Source: Pseudoteredinibacter isoporae
GTDB taxonomy: Bacteria; Pseudomonadota; Gammaproteobacteria; Pseudomonadales; Cellvibrionaceae
Direction: 5' to 3'
NCBI RefSeq assembly: GCF_011602085.1
Contig: NZ_JAAONY010000001.1
Coordinates: forward strand, 744,001 to 808,000
DNA: 64,000 bases
A program made the position numbers and the translations under genes. Under the pieces are notes generated by a model, which did no database searches, had not been told where the DNA came from, and saw only the letters and a program-made list of their open reading frames with translations. Positions 24,488 through 34,180 of the stretch are shown one piece after another (positions within the stretch are counted from its first letter, which is position 1; each line of letters begins with the position of its first letter).

Positions 24488-26323
24488 CTAATCCGTTGAT
24501 ATATTTGTCGTGAAGCTATGTTTCAATGCGATGGAGTAGTTCGCAACCGCTCCGCTTTTAATCACATAGTTGTTAACATACTTTTGAATCGCAATACCGA
24601 TAACTGGCAAACCCTGAACGGTCACGGCTGAAACACCGGCAGTTTGCTGTCCTTGTACTCCTGATCGACCGACCAGAGGCCTTTTGTCGAGGTGCAAAAA
24701 TTTAAGTTTTGCCCAACCACTTATAAAGCCTTGTTCTAATTCAATACTATGATTGACGTTTTCTCCAGATCTCTCACTACTCAGAATATTGATTTTTTTA
24801 GAGAAACTGACAACATTATTCGCTGAGCATAATTCTGGTGGGCGCGGATTAGTAGGAGTAAGAAAGCCACTAGTATTGTACACTCCCGCTTCATGTCTAT
24901 AAGTAAGACGATCCCAGTATTCAAATGTAAATTGGGCACAAGGAAAATCTTGCCTGGTATATGGGCTGGTGAACGGTAGTTGAACCATATGTTTGGTTGT
25001 TGAACCCTGTGGCCTTGAAACAATAAAATCTCGAATTGTGGGAAAGGTTAGCACCCAGTTTGTATTGGCATTCAGCGAGGGGTCCAAAACATAATCATTG
25101 ACGATGCTGTTGTGCCCGAGCAATGCTGATAGAGCTTCCTTAGATCCTGGTAGACCTAGGCCTTGTTCGCCGCCGATGACCTCAAGGAACGAGTTGTTGG
25201 AACTGTGATCACCGTAAAAGTGAAAGCTATCACGGCTATTGTTATCCTTTATAGCTGCAATGATCTGCCCACCTCCAGCCAGTCGAGAACCAGTCGCGTC
25301 ACGTACTCGGGTAACATGGAACAAGGACACCTTATCACCAGGTATAACCCCGCTATTTTGAATGTCTTCGGATTCGGTATCTACCAATGGCCCAGGTAGA
25401 AAAATGGCTTTCTTTCCATCGGTAGTGCTTAAAACGGCCGAGGGTACACCATCATCAATACCCGGTTCATTACCGCCAGGGGTGGGGTGATAGCTACCAG
25501 ACATAAAGTTGTTCACCGCAACGGCTTCATACTGAACAGCGGTACCATCGGGTACATTGATAATAATGCCATGACCCGACAAGCCGCCACTCGGCGCTGC
25601 TAAAGGAAGCCGGACTTGAGTGAAATCTCCGGGGCCGTTGTCAGTATCGGGGTAATAAAATGCCGATGAAGAAGGAACCGTGTTCTGGGGGTTGTTGGAA
25701 GGTGCCTGCCATGCAGCGGAGAGTAATGAACAATTTACGGGTACGTTGTTCACATGGCGAATGGAGCTCTTTAATTGATCAATAGCCTTTTGGTTATCGG
25801 CACTGAATATCTGCTGAGTGATAGGGTGAAGATCATTTGCACCTGCGCGTTCATAATTCAGAGTACCCATCTCAATAACTTCAATATGACCGATTAGATT
25901 GTATGGCAGCTTGCTGTTCTCTGCTTCTTCAAACGTCAGCGTTGCCCCAATAGAATTCGATCCTGTAGCAGCGAGCTGTGAAGGGATTGTGCAAGAGGTA
26001 TCGCCCGTGCGGATAATTGCACCATCACCATTCGGGTTTTTCGTAATCACTGCTGACCAGTGATCTCTGGGGGATAGGTATAGATAAAAACCGGATACAG
26101 ATTGGCCATCATCGGCTTGTAAAAAGCGTACGCTGACGGCTTTATAATCGTCAGTGCTGTTGAGCAATGACATATAGGTATCATTGCCGTTGGCTGCGGT
26201 GTAGACGGGGTACATTAGCAGCTGACCCTGACCGCTTTGGTCAAGATACATTTGCGCACTCGATATAGCACTCATCAGTGTGCCAAGAAAACTCAGGGCA
26301 ATCTGTGAAGGTTTAATAGTCAT
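24488..26323 (-). CDS. Exported protein of unknown function, tandem paralogue 2 of 4
   Basis: A 611-residue exported paralogue, start with a strong AAAGGAG six bases upstream. Signal peptide ends near ISSAQ; the mature start MYLDQSGQGQLLMYPVYTAANG fits the family. The central third is nearly the same as in the next gene, whereas the region after about residue 400 (around SRPQGSTTKHMVQLPF and YWDRLTYRHEAG) has diverged, a pattern of conserved scaffold plus variable segment seen in all four copies. Confidence 0.85.
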   Translation of the reverse strand: MTIKPSQIALSFLGTLMSAISSAQMYLDQSGQGQLLMYPVYTAANGNDTYMSLLNSTDDYKAVSVRFLQADDGQSVSGFYLYLSPRDHWSAVITKNPNGDGAIIRTGDTSCTIPSQLAATGSNSIGATLTFEEAENSKLPYNLIGHIEVIEMGTLNYERAGANDLHPITQQIFSADNQKAIDQLKSSIRHVNNVPVNCSLLSAAWQAPSNNPQNTVPSSSAFYYPDTDNGPGDFTQVRLPLAAPSGGLSGHGIIINVPDGTAVQYEAVAVNNFMSGSYHPTPGGNEPGIDDGVPSAVLSTTDGKKAIFLPGPLVDTESEDIQNSGVIPGDKVSLFHVTRVRDATGSRLAGGGQIIAAIKDNNSRDSFHFYGDHSSNNSFLEVIGGEQGLGLPGSKEALSALLGHNSIVNDYVLDPSLNANTNWVLTFPTIRDFIVSRPQGSTTKHMVQLPFTSPYTRQDFPCAQFTFEYWDRLTYRHEAGVYNTSGFLTPTNPRPPELCSANNVVSFSKKINILSSERSGENVNHSIELEQGFISGWAKLKFLHLDKRPLVGRSGVQGQQTAGVSAVTVQGLPVIGIAIQKYVNNYVIKSGAVANYSIALKHSFTTNISTD

Positions 26324-26387
26324 TTGTCACTCCTTTGAGGCTGTTCAGGTCGAGTATTAATTTGAATCTATAACACGTGCCCGTATT

Positions 26388-28328
26388 CTATTTCGATATG
26401 TCATGACTAATATTTCTGCTGCCTTGATGGGGCTTTGAAATAGCATAATTCGCTATTGCTCCCGCCGATGTAGCCGAATTGTTGATATATTTTTGAATAG
26501 CAAAACCAATCGCTGGTAGCCCCTTAACGGACAGAGTTTTCACTCCGGCAGTTACTTGTCCAGCGGTTCCTGAACGTCCGATAAGTGCCTCTCGCTGATT
26601 GTCTGATTTGAGTTGATCGTGATCGAGATTAAATTCGAGCCAGCCGTTTTCGAAACCCCTGGTCAAAGTGACTTTTTTGTACATATAGCCCAGAGTACTT
26701 GAGTTCAGCAGCAGGTCTGTGCTGCTATCCGGTTCATCATTACTCAAACTGAAGAGATTGGTTTGAAAACACAGGCTTGCCTGGCTGTCGTTGGTCGCGG
26801 AACCAAGGTCGCCAGATGCAAGCAAGGCGTCTTGTTGTTGCTCTCGACCATAATAATTTGCGGCTACGTGATCGCAGGAGTTGGTATTGCTGTGATCCCA
26901 AAGGCTGGAGAAGGGGGCTTGAGCAAAACGGTGTTGTTCGGCGCCAGTTTCACCTATTTGAGCAAGATTTACGAAATCCCGTTTGGTGGGTAAAGTGATC
27001 ACCCAATCGGTAGCAGCATTTAAGGCGGGCTCCAAAACATAGTCATTACTTACCGAGCTGCGGCTTAACAGTGCACTTAGTGCTTCCTTGGAGCCGGGTA
27101 AGCCTTTTAGGGTTTTCCCGCTTATAACTTCTGTAAAGCTGTTCTTATTACGAGTATCGCCATAGTGGCTGAAATTATCACTGTGTGTTGACTCCCTTAT
27201 GGCGGAAATAATCTGCCCGCCTCCGGCGAGGTGGGAAGCTGTTTTCCCGGGCGTGCGGTCGACATGAATAAGCGAAACCTGGTTTCCGGCCACCGCTGTT
27301 TTTGCTTCGGAGTTACTTTGGAAATCAGCTTCGGCCATTGATCCCGCGAGGAAGATACTGTTTAACCCTTTGCTATTTTCAATCAGCGCCGATGGAACGC
27401 CATCATCAATACCCGGCTCGTCTCCACCTGGGTGTGGGTGATAGCTCCCGGACATAAATCCGTCGATGGCTGTTGCTGAATATTGAATTGCAGTGGCCTC
27501 AGATACATTGATTATTATGCCATAACCATAAAGGCCTCCTGTAGGGGCAGCCAAAGGGATGGCTGCTGAACTGAAGTCACCTGCCCCATGTTCGGGCTTT
27601 GCGTAGTAAAATGCGCCTTCTGGACTATCTATTGATTCAGCTTTTCTATCCGTGGCTTGCCAAGCTGATTCTAAAGCAGCACAGTCATTGGGTGGAGAGC
27701 CGTATCCGTACCTATGGTTCATCGAGTGCTTGAGTGCTGTAATTGCTTTCTGATTGTCGATGCTAAAATCTTGGCCTGTGACTGGGTGATTGTCGACAAG
27801 GTCATCACCTCCACCAACCTTTTCATAGTTGAATGTTCCCATCTCAATGATTTCGATATGCCCTACCATCGTGCGCTCAGCATCTTTGTGTTGTTCATCG
27901 GCCTCCGGACCGTTGTCTCTATATTTTTCTGGAGTAAGCAGTACTCGCTCACCCAAAGTGCCCGCCGCTTTTGAGGCAATAAGGTTTGGGATCGTACATG
28001 ATGTGTCGGCAGTAATGAGTGCCGTACTATCAATGGAAAAGTCATCGGAAACTACACTGGCCCAGTGATCGTGGGGAGCGAGATATATGTAAAAGCTCAG
28101 CGTACTTTGGCCATTCATGGCTTCAAGGAACCTGACGTTGATGGCTTTATAGTCGGCAGTGGTATTGACCACAGAAATGTAGGTGTCGTTGTTTCTACTA
28201 GTGGTGTAGAGCGGATAAAGCAACAATTGACCGGTGTTGTTTGGATTTGAAAACATTTGTGCGCTGCCAGGTAAGCTGAACAGCCCTAAGGCCAAACCAA
28301 AAGCAAAATGGGAAATCCATCTCGTCAT
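26388..28328 (-). CDS. Exported protein of unknown function, tandem paralogue 1 of 4
   Basis: First and most divergent of the tandem set, 646 residues from the ATG at 28328 (AAGGA nine bases upstream; a second ATG at 28334 is too close). Signal peptide WISHFAFGLALGLFSLPGSAQ; mature start MFSNPNNTGQLLLYPLYTTSRNNDTYISVVNTT. It has insertions relative to the others, for instance DNGPEADEQHKDAERT near residue 150 and a longer C-terminal variable part. The last 50 residues (GRSGTAGQVTAGVKTLSVKG, IGFAIQKYINNSATSAGA) are the most conserved block of the family. Confidence 0.85.
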   Translation of the reverse strand: MTRWISHFAFGLALGLFSLPGSAQMFSNPNNTGQLLLYPLYTTSRNNDTYISVVNTTADYKAINVRFLEAMNGQSTLSFYIYLAPHDHWASVVSDDFSIDSTALITADTSCTIPNLIASKAAGTLGERVLLTPEKYRDNGPEADEQHKDAERTMVGHIEIIEMGTFNYEKVGGGDDLVDNHPVTGQDFSIDNQKAITALKHSMNHRYGYGSPPNDCAALESAWQATDRKAESIDSPEGAFYYAKPEHGAGDFSSAAIPLAAPTGGLYGYGIIINVSEATAIQYSATAIDGFMSGSYHPHPGGDEPGIDDGVPSALIENSKGLNSIFLAGSMAEADFQSNSEAKTAVAGNQVSLIHVDRTPGKTASHLAGGGQIISAIRESTHSDNFSHYGDTRNKNSFTEVISGKTLKGLPGSKEALSALLSRSSVSNDYVLEPALNAATDWVITLPTKRDFVNLAQIGETGAEQHRFAQAPFSSLWDHSNTNSCDHVAANYYGREQQQDALLASGDLGSATNDSQASLCFQTNLFSLSNDEPDSSTDLLLNSSTLGYMYKKVTLTRGFENGWLEFNLDHDQLKSDNQREALIGRSGTAGQVTAGVKTLSVKGLPAIGFAIQKYINNSATSAGAIANYAISKPHQGSRNISHDISK

Positions 28329-28533
28329 GAGCATTTATCCTTATATAAAAATGCTGTGCAAAGGTTTAGGTTTTTAGAAACCATGCTTTTCGAGGGGTAT
28401 AGATAATCTACATTTGGGAGCCGAATGTAAACTGATTGTTTTAAGAAGTGCTTATTGTACCGATAAAACAGTGATTGTTTTGGATGGAAGGAATCTTATG
28501 AGGCGCGTTGAGAGTGGGTGTGGGTTCGAAAGA

Positions 28534-28572
28534 TTGCACAGGTATACGTCGCTGATGCATATACCTGTGCAA
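28534..28572. terminator. Long perfect dyad after the metalloprotease gene
   Basis: Perfect 13-bp arms TTGCACAGGTATA (28534-28546) and TATACCTGTGCAA (28560-28572), 13-base loop, 16 bp beyond the stop of the metalloprotease gene on the minus strand. On that strand it is followed only by TCTTTC, a poor U-tract, so termination may be weak. It could alternatively act upstream of the paralogue operon. Confidence 0.5.
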
Positions 28573-28587
28573 AACCATAGTACTTTA

Positions 28588-31233
28588 TTACTGGTTTATA
28601 CGCTGATCCTGACTCAGATAAATTGCTTCGCCATCCACGTCCAGATTAGCTGAGCTGTGGATGGTGATAGGGCCTTTGTAATCTGGATTTAACTCAAAAA
28701 GCTGTTTGAAACTTTTGGTTTCATAGGGCGCGATTTCGACATCGACAGTTTGTACGCTATTGCGAACGGCCTGGCTCGGCATGACATCAATCCGTAATGT
28801 GCCCTTGGTTTTGCCAGAATAAGGGCCGGTAATTTTGACCAGGTTTTGCAATTTGCCATCACGCAGATTATTGCGATCTACCATGCAGACCCCATCGAAG
28901 CCCGGGTTTTCAAATTCTTCGGTGATGGTGAATTGTCTACCTTTCCAGTTTACCTTTTGCTTTAAGTTCAGTGTGCTGGCCTTGACGTTGTGAAGGTCAG
29001 CAACGGCATGGTTTGACAGCGATTGCTCGATGCTTTGGTCAAGATTTTGTTCCTGCTGTTTCCAGCTGAGGGTGCTGTTCAATGTGGCGTCGCCAGCGAT
29101 CTCGCTCAACAGCTGAGGTTTTCCACGGTTGTAACGCAATCGATTATTCAGGCCCGCCAGTTGTTTCAGTGTGTCTTGGTTATCACTTGCCAGCAGAGCG
29201 TTTTCCAGTGTGCTGAGTGTCGCTGAAGCCTGTTGATGCTCGTTGTTCAGGCTCGCATAAATGGTGGGCAATGTGTCTGAGCATTGCTTGGCGAGCTCGG
29301 TGTTCTGTTCGTGCAGGCAAGCACGGAATACGCGTTGTAATTTGGGCATGTCGACAAATTGCCAGGGGTTGCTGACAATTTTGGTTTGCCCTTCTGATCG
29401 CGGTGTCTGAGCGTTATTGGGGAACTGCAAATAAGGTGTCAGGCGATGGCTGACATTGTTGGCTAACAGATTTATGGCGCTGTTTCTCAGGCGTTTAATT
29501 TGCTCCTCAGACAGTGAGATTGTTTCACGTTGTTTGATCAACTCACCATTAAGCTCGCTACGCAGTTCAACGATCAAGCTGTTATTGGAAATACTAAGGT
29601 TGATGCCAAGCTTTGCGCCTTTTTCGTTTTGTTTTTTCATTGCATCAAGCAGCTGGGGGTTCAATGCAAAGGCTTGATATTGGGGCCCTTCAAAAACCAA
29701 ATAACGGCCTTCTTTCATCCATAGTGGGAAGTAGCTATCAAGCGCGTAGTCGGGACGTTTGATTTTTGCTTTTTCGTTTTTGCTTGTCTTGTTGTCGTTA
29801 GTGTTTTCAGTTTCTTCCTTAACGACTTGATAGTCTTTGCGATAAGCCTGGTTTTCGGGGTGCAGTTCAAGCCCCAGACCGATACCCACCTGACCACGGT
29901 GAAGTTGTCCGGGTTGGTATTTCACCAGTAATCCCAGTTGAGATTCGGCGGCGGGAATAATGAGCGGATTTGCCAGAGGCCCCGGGAAATCCACAGCGTT
30001 TTGCATGGTGCTCAGCAGTTCACCCTTTGGATTGATACCAATATCCAGACGTGGTTGCTGTTTTTCTTCCTGCACACGAATCCAGTAGGCGCTGCCATCC
30101 TGCTCCCACGGGCCCGAGGCAATATGGAAACTGCTGTTCTGGCTTTTGACGTATTCCTGAAAGGCTGCCTCTAATTGATCCCAATCCGGGAACACCTCTT
30201 TCAGTAATTTATTGGCGGTGGGTAAAGTGGCTTCGGAATGCGGATTGGCGGCCATCAGTTGATCGCGGAACCAGGCGAAGTATTGTGCTCGCTCGGGATC
30301 GCTCAGTAAAAAGTGAATGATAAAAAAGTTGAGGCCACGTTTGAGTGCGGGGTCATCATTAATTTCAGCGATGCCGGGTTTATCGGCGGCATAAAACTGT
30401 TTCAGGCCGCTGATCAGGTAGCTCATGGGAGCCCGGTCGCGGACCATCACCGCCAGTTGCTGACGCTCAGGGTAGTACACATGGCTGGCGATGGAGTCAG
30501 CCAGGCCTTCAGTAATCCAGTTCGGTGCCCAGGTGGAGTGGCCACTCAACGCCATATGGTAAGCATGCATGGTTTCATGGATGACGATATAGCGTTGATG
30601 CTGTTCACGGCTGGAAGGGAAGCTGTAACCAGCGCGGTTGTAATACATGGTTTCACCACCAGCATTCTTGTGAACACCGCGACGGAAGCCATCGTCGAGC
30701 ATGGTATTGCGGGTGCTCGCCCGGCTTTTGCCATAGACCACCGCAATGCGTTGATTGTCGATATTGGCCGGTTCCGCCCCGAACAGCTCGACGTAATGGG
30801 GGTAAGACATTTCCAGCAGTTCCAGATAGAGCTTTACCTTGGCTTCGGGCAGATCGCTCTTGATCGCGAAATGCTTGCTCACCCACCACTCATAGCCCGG
30901 GCTATTGGAGATTTTACCCGCACTGTAGGTATAGGGAATTTGTCGTCCCAGCTTCTTGATGTCCATCGCCAACAGGGTGGACAAGCGGCCCTCGACCTTG
31001 ACGTCGGCCTTCATTTCCGAGGGTTTGGGGATACTCAATTCGGCTTTTTGAGGCATTGCGGTCGGCGTTTTGGGTGTTTGAGGGCTGCAAGAGCTTAACC
31101 CCAGGGCTGCGAGACAGCAGGCGTTGACGATACCGCTGTGCCGCAGAAAAGACCGTGTGCGGGAGCGAGATGCTGAATAGGTCTGACGAATAGATTGAAT
31201 CGGTGATTGGGGCTTGGAGTTATTATTCGTCAT
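28588..31233 (-). CDS. Lipoprotein zinc metalloprotease (gluzincin, HExxH)
   Basis: An 881-residue predicted lipoprotein. The start at 31233 has AAAGGA upstream; the longer frame to 31284 would run through the operator. After a basic N-terminus comes a hydrophobic segment with lipobox LSSC. The catalytic site is visible as His219-Glu220-x-x-His223 (HETMHAYH) with the likely third ligand Glu242 in WITEGLADS, the arrangement of gluzincins. Residues 250-350 continue the peptidase-MA-like domain; the remaining roughly 500 residues are unassigned, beta-rich and end in an Ig-like part. It faces the POT transporter gene with a shared palindromic operator between them, which suggests it releases peptides for uptake. 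Whether the substrate is collagen-like is inference. Confidence 0.82.
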   Translation of the reverse strand: MTNNNSKPQSPIQSIRQTYSASRSRTRSFLRHSGIVNACCLAALGLSSCSPQTPKTPTAMPQKAELSIPKPSEMKADVKVEGRLSTLLAMDIKKLGRQIPYTYSAGKISNSPGYEWWVSKHFAIKSDLPEAKVKLYLELLEMSYPHYVELFGAEPANIDNQRIAVVYGKSRASTRNTMLDDGFRRGVHKNAGGETMYYNRAGYSFPSSREQHQRYIVIHETMHAYHMALSGHSTWAPNWITEGLADSIASHVYYPERQQLAVMVRDRAPMSYLISGLKQFYAADKPGIAEINDDPALKRGLNFFIIHFLLSDPERAQYFAWFRDQLMAANPHSEATLPTANKLLKEVFPDWDQLEAAFQEYVKSQNSSFHIASGPWEQDGSAYWIRVQEEKQQPRLDIGINPKGELLSTMQNAVDFPGPLANPLIIPAAESQLGLLVKYQPGQLHRGQVGIGLGLELHPENQAYRKDYQVVKEETENTNDNKTSKNEKAKIKRPDYALDSYFPLWMKEGRYLVFEGPQYQAFALNPQLLDAMKKQNEKGAKLGINLSISNNSLIVELRSELNGELIKQRETISLSEEQIKRLRNSAINLLANNVSHRLTPYLQFPNNAQTPRSEGQTKIVSNPWQFVDMPKLQRVFRACLHEQNTELAKQCSDTLPTIYASLNNEHQQASATLSTLENALLASDNQDTLKQLAGLNNRLRYNRGKPQLLSEIAGDATLNSTLSWKQQEQNLDQSIEQSLSNHAVADLHNVKASTLNLKQKVNWKGRQFTITEEFENPGFDGVCMVDRNNLRDGKLQNLVKITGPYSGKTKGTLRIDVMPSQAVRNSVQTVDVEIAPYETKSFKQLFELNPDYKGPITIHSSANLDVDGEAIYLSQDQRINQ

Positions 31234-31257
31234 GCCGGGTCCTTTGTTATTGACTAA

Positions 31258-31276
31258 ATTGTATATTTTATACAAT
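31258..31276. promoter_or_regulatory. Operator site 1, TTGTATA-N3-TATACAA
   Basis: Palindrome ATTGTATA-TTT-TATACAAT between the divergent metalloprotease (start 31233) and POT transporter (start 31432). The core TTGTATA-N3-TATACAA recurs at 39025-39041 and 48915-48931 with the same spacing. GntR/FCD repressors commonly bind such short AT-rich palindromes; the only GntR gene in the window is at 35489-36145. Confidence 0.75.
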
Positions 31277-31431
31277 ATGCCCAATTACAGGACAAGTGCA
31301 TAATGCGACAATTGTGATTGGGCGCCATTCACCGCGGCATTTCCATATTCCACACTTGTTCCGGTATCCGGGGTGGCATTGAAGCGCCAATCCCGAAGAT
31401 CACAATAACAACAGACAATGGTGGCGATTTA

Positions 31432-33126
31432 ATGTCAACGACAGCAGTCTCGCCGGCGAGCTCGGCATTTCCCAGGTCTTTCTATGTTGCCAATGGCATG
31501 GAAATTTTTGAGCGCCTGGCGTGGTATGGTTTTTTTACGGTGTCCTCGGTGTACATGACTACCCCGGTCGACCAGGGGGGCGTGGGTTTTACCGAATCTC
31601 AACGCGGTGCCTTGCAGGGCATTATTCCCTTCTTTCTCTATATTCTTCCGGTCATCACTGGCGCCCTGGCTGACCGTTATGGCTTTAAGAAAATGTTTTT
31701 GCTGTCCTTTGCGATTATGGCGCCGAGCTATTATTTGCTTGGGCAAGCCAGCAGCTTCGGAGGCTTTTTCCTGGCCTTCTTTGCGGTTGCCTTGGGCGCG
31801 GCTTGTTTTAAGCCGGTGGTGCAAGGAACCATTTCGCTAACCACCAATGCGCATAACCGCGGTTTAGGTTTTGGTATTTTTTATACCATGGTGAATGTTG
31901 GCGGCTTTATCGGACCTTTTGTTGCGGGCTATGTTCGGGCGATTAGCTGGGATGCGGTGTTTTTGATGTCGGCGCTGTGGATCTGCATTAACTTTTTTCC
32001 AGCAGCATTTTTATATACCGATCCCCGTGATCCGGAACAAGCGGACGCCCAGGCCAGTAAGAGTTTGAAGCAGGTGTTGCAGGAAGCTCAGCAGGTTTTG
32101 GGAAATGCGCGCTTCGCCATGACGATTTTCCCCTGCATTATTTTGTTGATGTGTGCGGGTGCCGATTGGCTCAGTTACCCCCTGGCCTTTGGGGGAATTG
32201 TGGCATGGTTAGTGTTGAATGTGGTCTGGAATAAGTTCGCTTCGGATGCGGAAGAGGCGGCATGGTGGCAGCAGAGAATTCGAGTCAGTAATGTACCCTT
32301 TGCGATTTATTTGGGTATTCTTTCGGGGTTTTGGGCGGTGTATAACCAGCTGTTTTATACCCTGCCTCTGTACCTGCGCGACTATATTGATACGGCTGAT
32401 GTTATCGCCTTTATCAGTTTCTTTGGCCAGAGCGCGGTCGACTTTTTTGCGATTGTGAATGTCGATGCATTGACAGACAAGCTGCAATCACTGGCAAGCC
32501 AGGATGTGACGACAAGTTTGGAAAAGTTACGCCTGGAGTTGGTGCATTTGAAAGTTATGGTTCCTGAAGCTGAAATCGCAACGGCATTGGAGGCCATTCG
32601 CCAAGGCTCTGATGCACGGGACATTGCTTTGCAGTGGCAACAGAATTACCGCCAGGTCAATCCTGAGTACATCGTCAATATTGGTTTCGCCCTGATTATT
32701 TTTGGCCAGATTGCGGTCAGCTATGTCTGCCAGCGTTTCAAAGCCATTAATGTGATCATCGCCGGTGTGATTATTTTTGTGCTGGGCTTACTGGTGGCTT
32801 TGACTTCCGGCAGCGTTGCATTGGGTGGCGGTACGATTGTGCTGGCTGTGGTGATGATGTCCTTTGGTGAGATGGTCACCGTACCCAAAAGCCAGGAATA
32901 CGTTGCGAATATCGCGCCTAAAAATCAGGCTGCTTTGTATATGGGCTATTATTTTGTTTCTATGGCCCTGGGCTTTTTGTTTGCCGGATTGCTGTCGGGT
33001 TGGGGTTACGGAACCGTGGCCAAGGAATGGGGGCAGCCCGGTTTAATGTGGGTCATCTTTGCGGGTATTGGTTTAGTCACTTCGGCGGGCTTGTGGTGGT
33101 TTAATCGCCGCTATGTAAAACGCTAG
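31432..33126 (+). CDS. POT-family proton-coupled oligopeptide transporter
   Basis: A 564-residue major-facilitator-type transporter of the POT (PTR2) family for di- and tripeptides. I use the ATG at 31432; the frame is open upstream to 31318, but the extra residues are not family-like. The first helix has the signature GMEIFERLAWYGFF (E-x-x-E-R-x-x-Y-Y-G type). About 12-14 helices are visible, with an unusual hydrophilic insertion of about 90 residues (VDALTDKLQSLASQDVTTSLEKL...) in the second half. Divergent from the lipoprotein protease and sharing operator site 1, it probably imports peptides produced outside. Confidence 0.9.
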   Translation: MSTTAVSPASSAFPRSFYVANGMEIFERLAWYGFFTVSSVYMTTPVDQGGVGFTESQRGALQGIIPFFLYILPVITGALADRYGFKKMFLLSFAIMAPSYYLLGQASSFGGFFLAFFAVALGAACFKPVVQGTISLTTNAHNRGLGFGIFYTMVNVGGFIGPFVAGYVRAISWDAVFLMSALWICINFFPAAFLYTDPRDPEQADAQASKSLKQVLQEAQQVLGNARFAMTIFPCIILLMCAGADWLSYPLAFGGIVAWLVLNVVWNKFASDAEEAAWWQQRIRVSNVPFAIYLGILSGFWAVYNQLFYTLPLYLRDYIDTADVIAFISFFGQSAVDFFAIVNVDALTDKLQSLASQDVTTSLEKLRLELVHLKVMVPEAEIATALEAIRQGSDARDIALQWQQNYRQVNPEYIVNIGFALIIFGQIAVSYVCQRFKAINVIIAGVIIFVLGLLVALTSGSVALGGGTIVLAVVMMSFGEMVTVPKSQEYVANIAPKNQAALYMGYYFVSMALGFLFAGLLSGWGYGTVAKEWGQPGLMWVIFAGIGLVTSAGLWWFNRRYVKR

Positions 33127-33159
33127 GCGAAAATCTGCTGTCATAAAATGTTTAAGCGC

Positions 33160-33483
33160 TTACCAGTTTTTCGGTAGGCGTGGATCTTTCACCCGCCGTT
33201 GCTTCAAACTATTGCTGCGCTCCTTCTGATTCACTTTTTGTCGGTGGGTTTTGTTGATCTTTTCCCAGGCTGCATCATCCCGTTTTAACAGAATTGCCTG
33301 AAACAAATGATAGAGGCCAGTGGCTTCAAGCAGTGGGCGAAGGCCGAGACCCAGAAACATCAATAAGGGAAGATAGCTCAAAAGAACTTTGGGGTTTGTC
33401 CACATAAAAACGGGGCAAAAACACCAAGCGGCGATGTAACAGCCTCTAGCAAATGGCCCCCAATAAAACTGTGCTTCCTTCAT
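33160..33483 (-). CDS. Small membrane protein, unknown
   Basis: A 107-residue protein with one or two hydrophobic segments (YIAAWCFCPVFMW; LLSYLPLLMFLGLGLRPLLEATG) and a strongly basic C-terminal third (KTHRQKVNQKERSNSLKQRRVKD). It starts 11 bp after the methyltransferase stop and looks like the third gene of that operon. No motif is recognised. Confidence 0.65.
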   Translation of the reverse strand: MKEAQFYWGPFARGCYIAAWCFCPVFMWTNPKVLLSYLPLLMFLGLGLRPLLEATGLYHLFQAILLKRDDAAWEKINKTHRQKVNQKERSNSLKQRRVKDPRLPKNW

Positions 33484-33494
33484 GGCGATGTGTA

Positions 33495-34175
33495 TTACAC
33501 ATCTATCTTTTGGGCAACAAAAATAATCGAGGCCGCTTTCTGGGTGTTTGGATTTACCGGCTCTTTGATTGTTTGCAGGCTGTAACCGGTTTCATTGAAC
33601 AGCTGGAGCCAGGTTTCCAGGGTTCTGAAATACCAGGGCGCCGCTTCCTGAAAGCGTTCGCTGATGCCTGCCCAGCTGCCTTCTCGCCAGCCATCTTTAT
33701 AGGGTAAATCACCACAGCTTGTATGGGGATGCAGTGTTTGAACCACAAAATGCCCGCCGTAGTTCAACAGAGGGCGAAGGCGTCTGAAGACCAACTCCAC
33801 TGATTGTCGACCCAGCAATGAGAAATTGGCGACCGCCAAGTCAACCGTTGAACCCACGGTACGTCGACAAATATGTTCATAGCGACAGAGTTTGAAATCG
33901 CCACCACCTTTGGCCTTGGCGGTCTCTAAAAACATGGGAACTGCATCAACCCCGACCACCTTGCGACCTTCTGCGGCCAATGCGCGGCTTAACCAGCCTT
34001 CCCCACAACCTAGGTCGAGTACGCTATGGCTTGGGATATCTTGCAGGGTTTCCAAAATAGCTTGATTGGTCACCAGCTCGCGACTGGTAATTTCACGAGC
34101 TTCGAGGGCTTCTATCCACGGTGAGGCGTTGTGATTCCACGCCTGGAGGATGAGTTGTTCATTGAGCAGAGTCAT
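33495..34175 (-). CDS. Class I SAM-dependent methyltransferase
   Basis: A 226-residue methyltransferase with a clear Rossmann motif I (SVLDLGCGEGWLSRAL), acidic motif II (VVGVDAVPMFLETAKAKG) and a motif IV region (VDLAVANFSLLG). Substrate is not evident; the fold resembles small-molecule methyltransferases such as those in the UbiG/Tam group. It is the middle gene of a three-gene unit with a 51-residue membrane peptide upstream and a small membrane protein downstream. Confidence 0.88.
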   Translation of the reverse strand: MTLLNEQLILQAWNHNASPWIEALEAREITSRELVTNQAILETLQDIPSHSVLDLGCGEGWLSRALAAEGRKVVGVDAVPMFLETAKAKGGGDFKLCRYEHICRRTVGSTVDLAVANFSLLGRQSVELVFRRLRPLLNYGGHFVVQTLHPHTSCGDLPYKDGWREGSWAGISERFQEAAPWYFRTLETWLQLFNETGYSLQTIKEPVNPNTQKAASIIFVAQKIDV

Positions 34176-34180
34176 AATCT

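Noticed and set aside
20721-28334. Repeated DNA blocks considered as a CRISPR or other direct-repeat array
   Set aside because: The repeats are kilobase-scale paralogous genes with conserved protein blocks, not short repeats with spacers.
30313-31098. Long plus-strand open frame of 261 codons
   Set aside because: Fully antisense to the metalloprotease, including its HExxH region, with no protein-like motif or ribosome site; a shadow frame.
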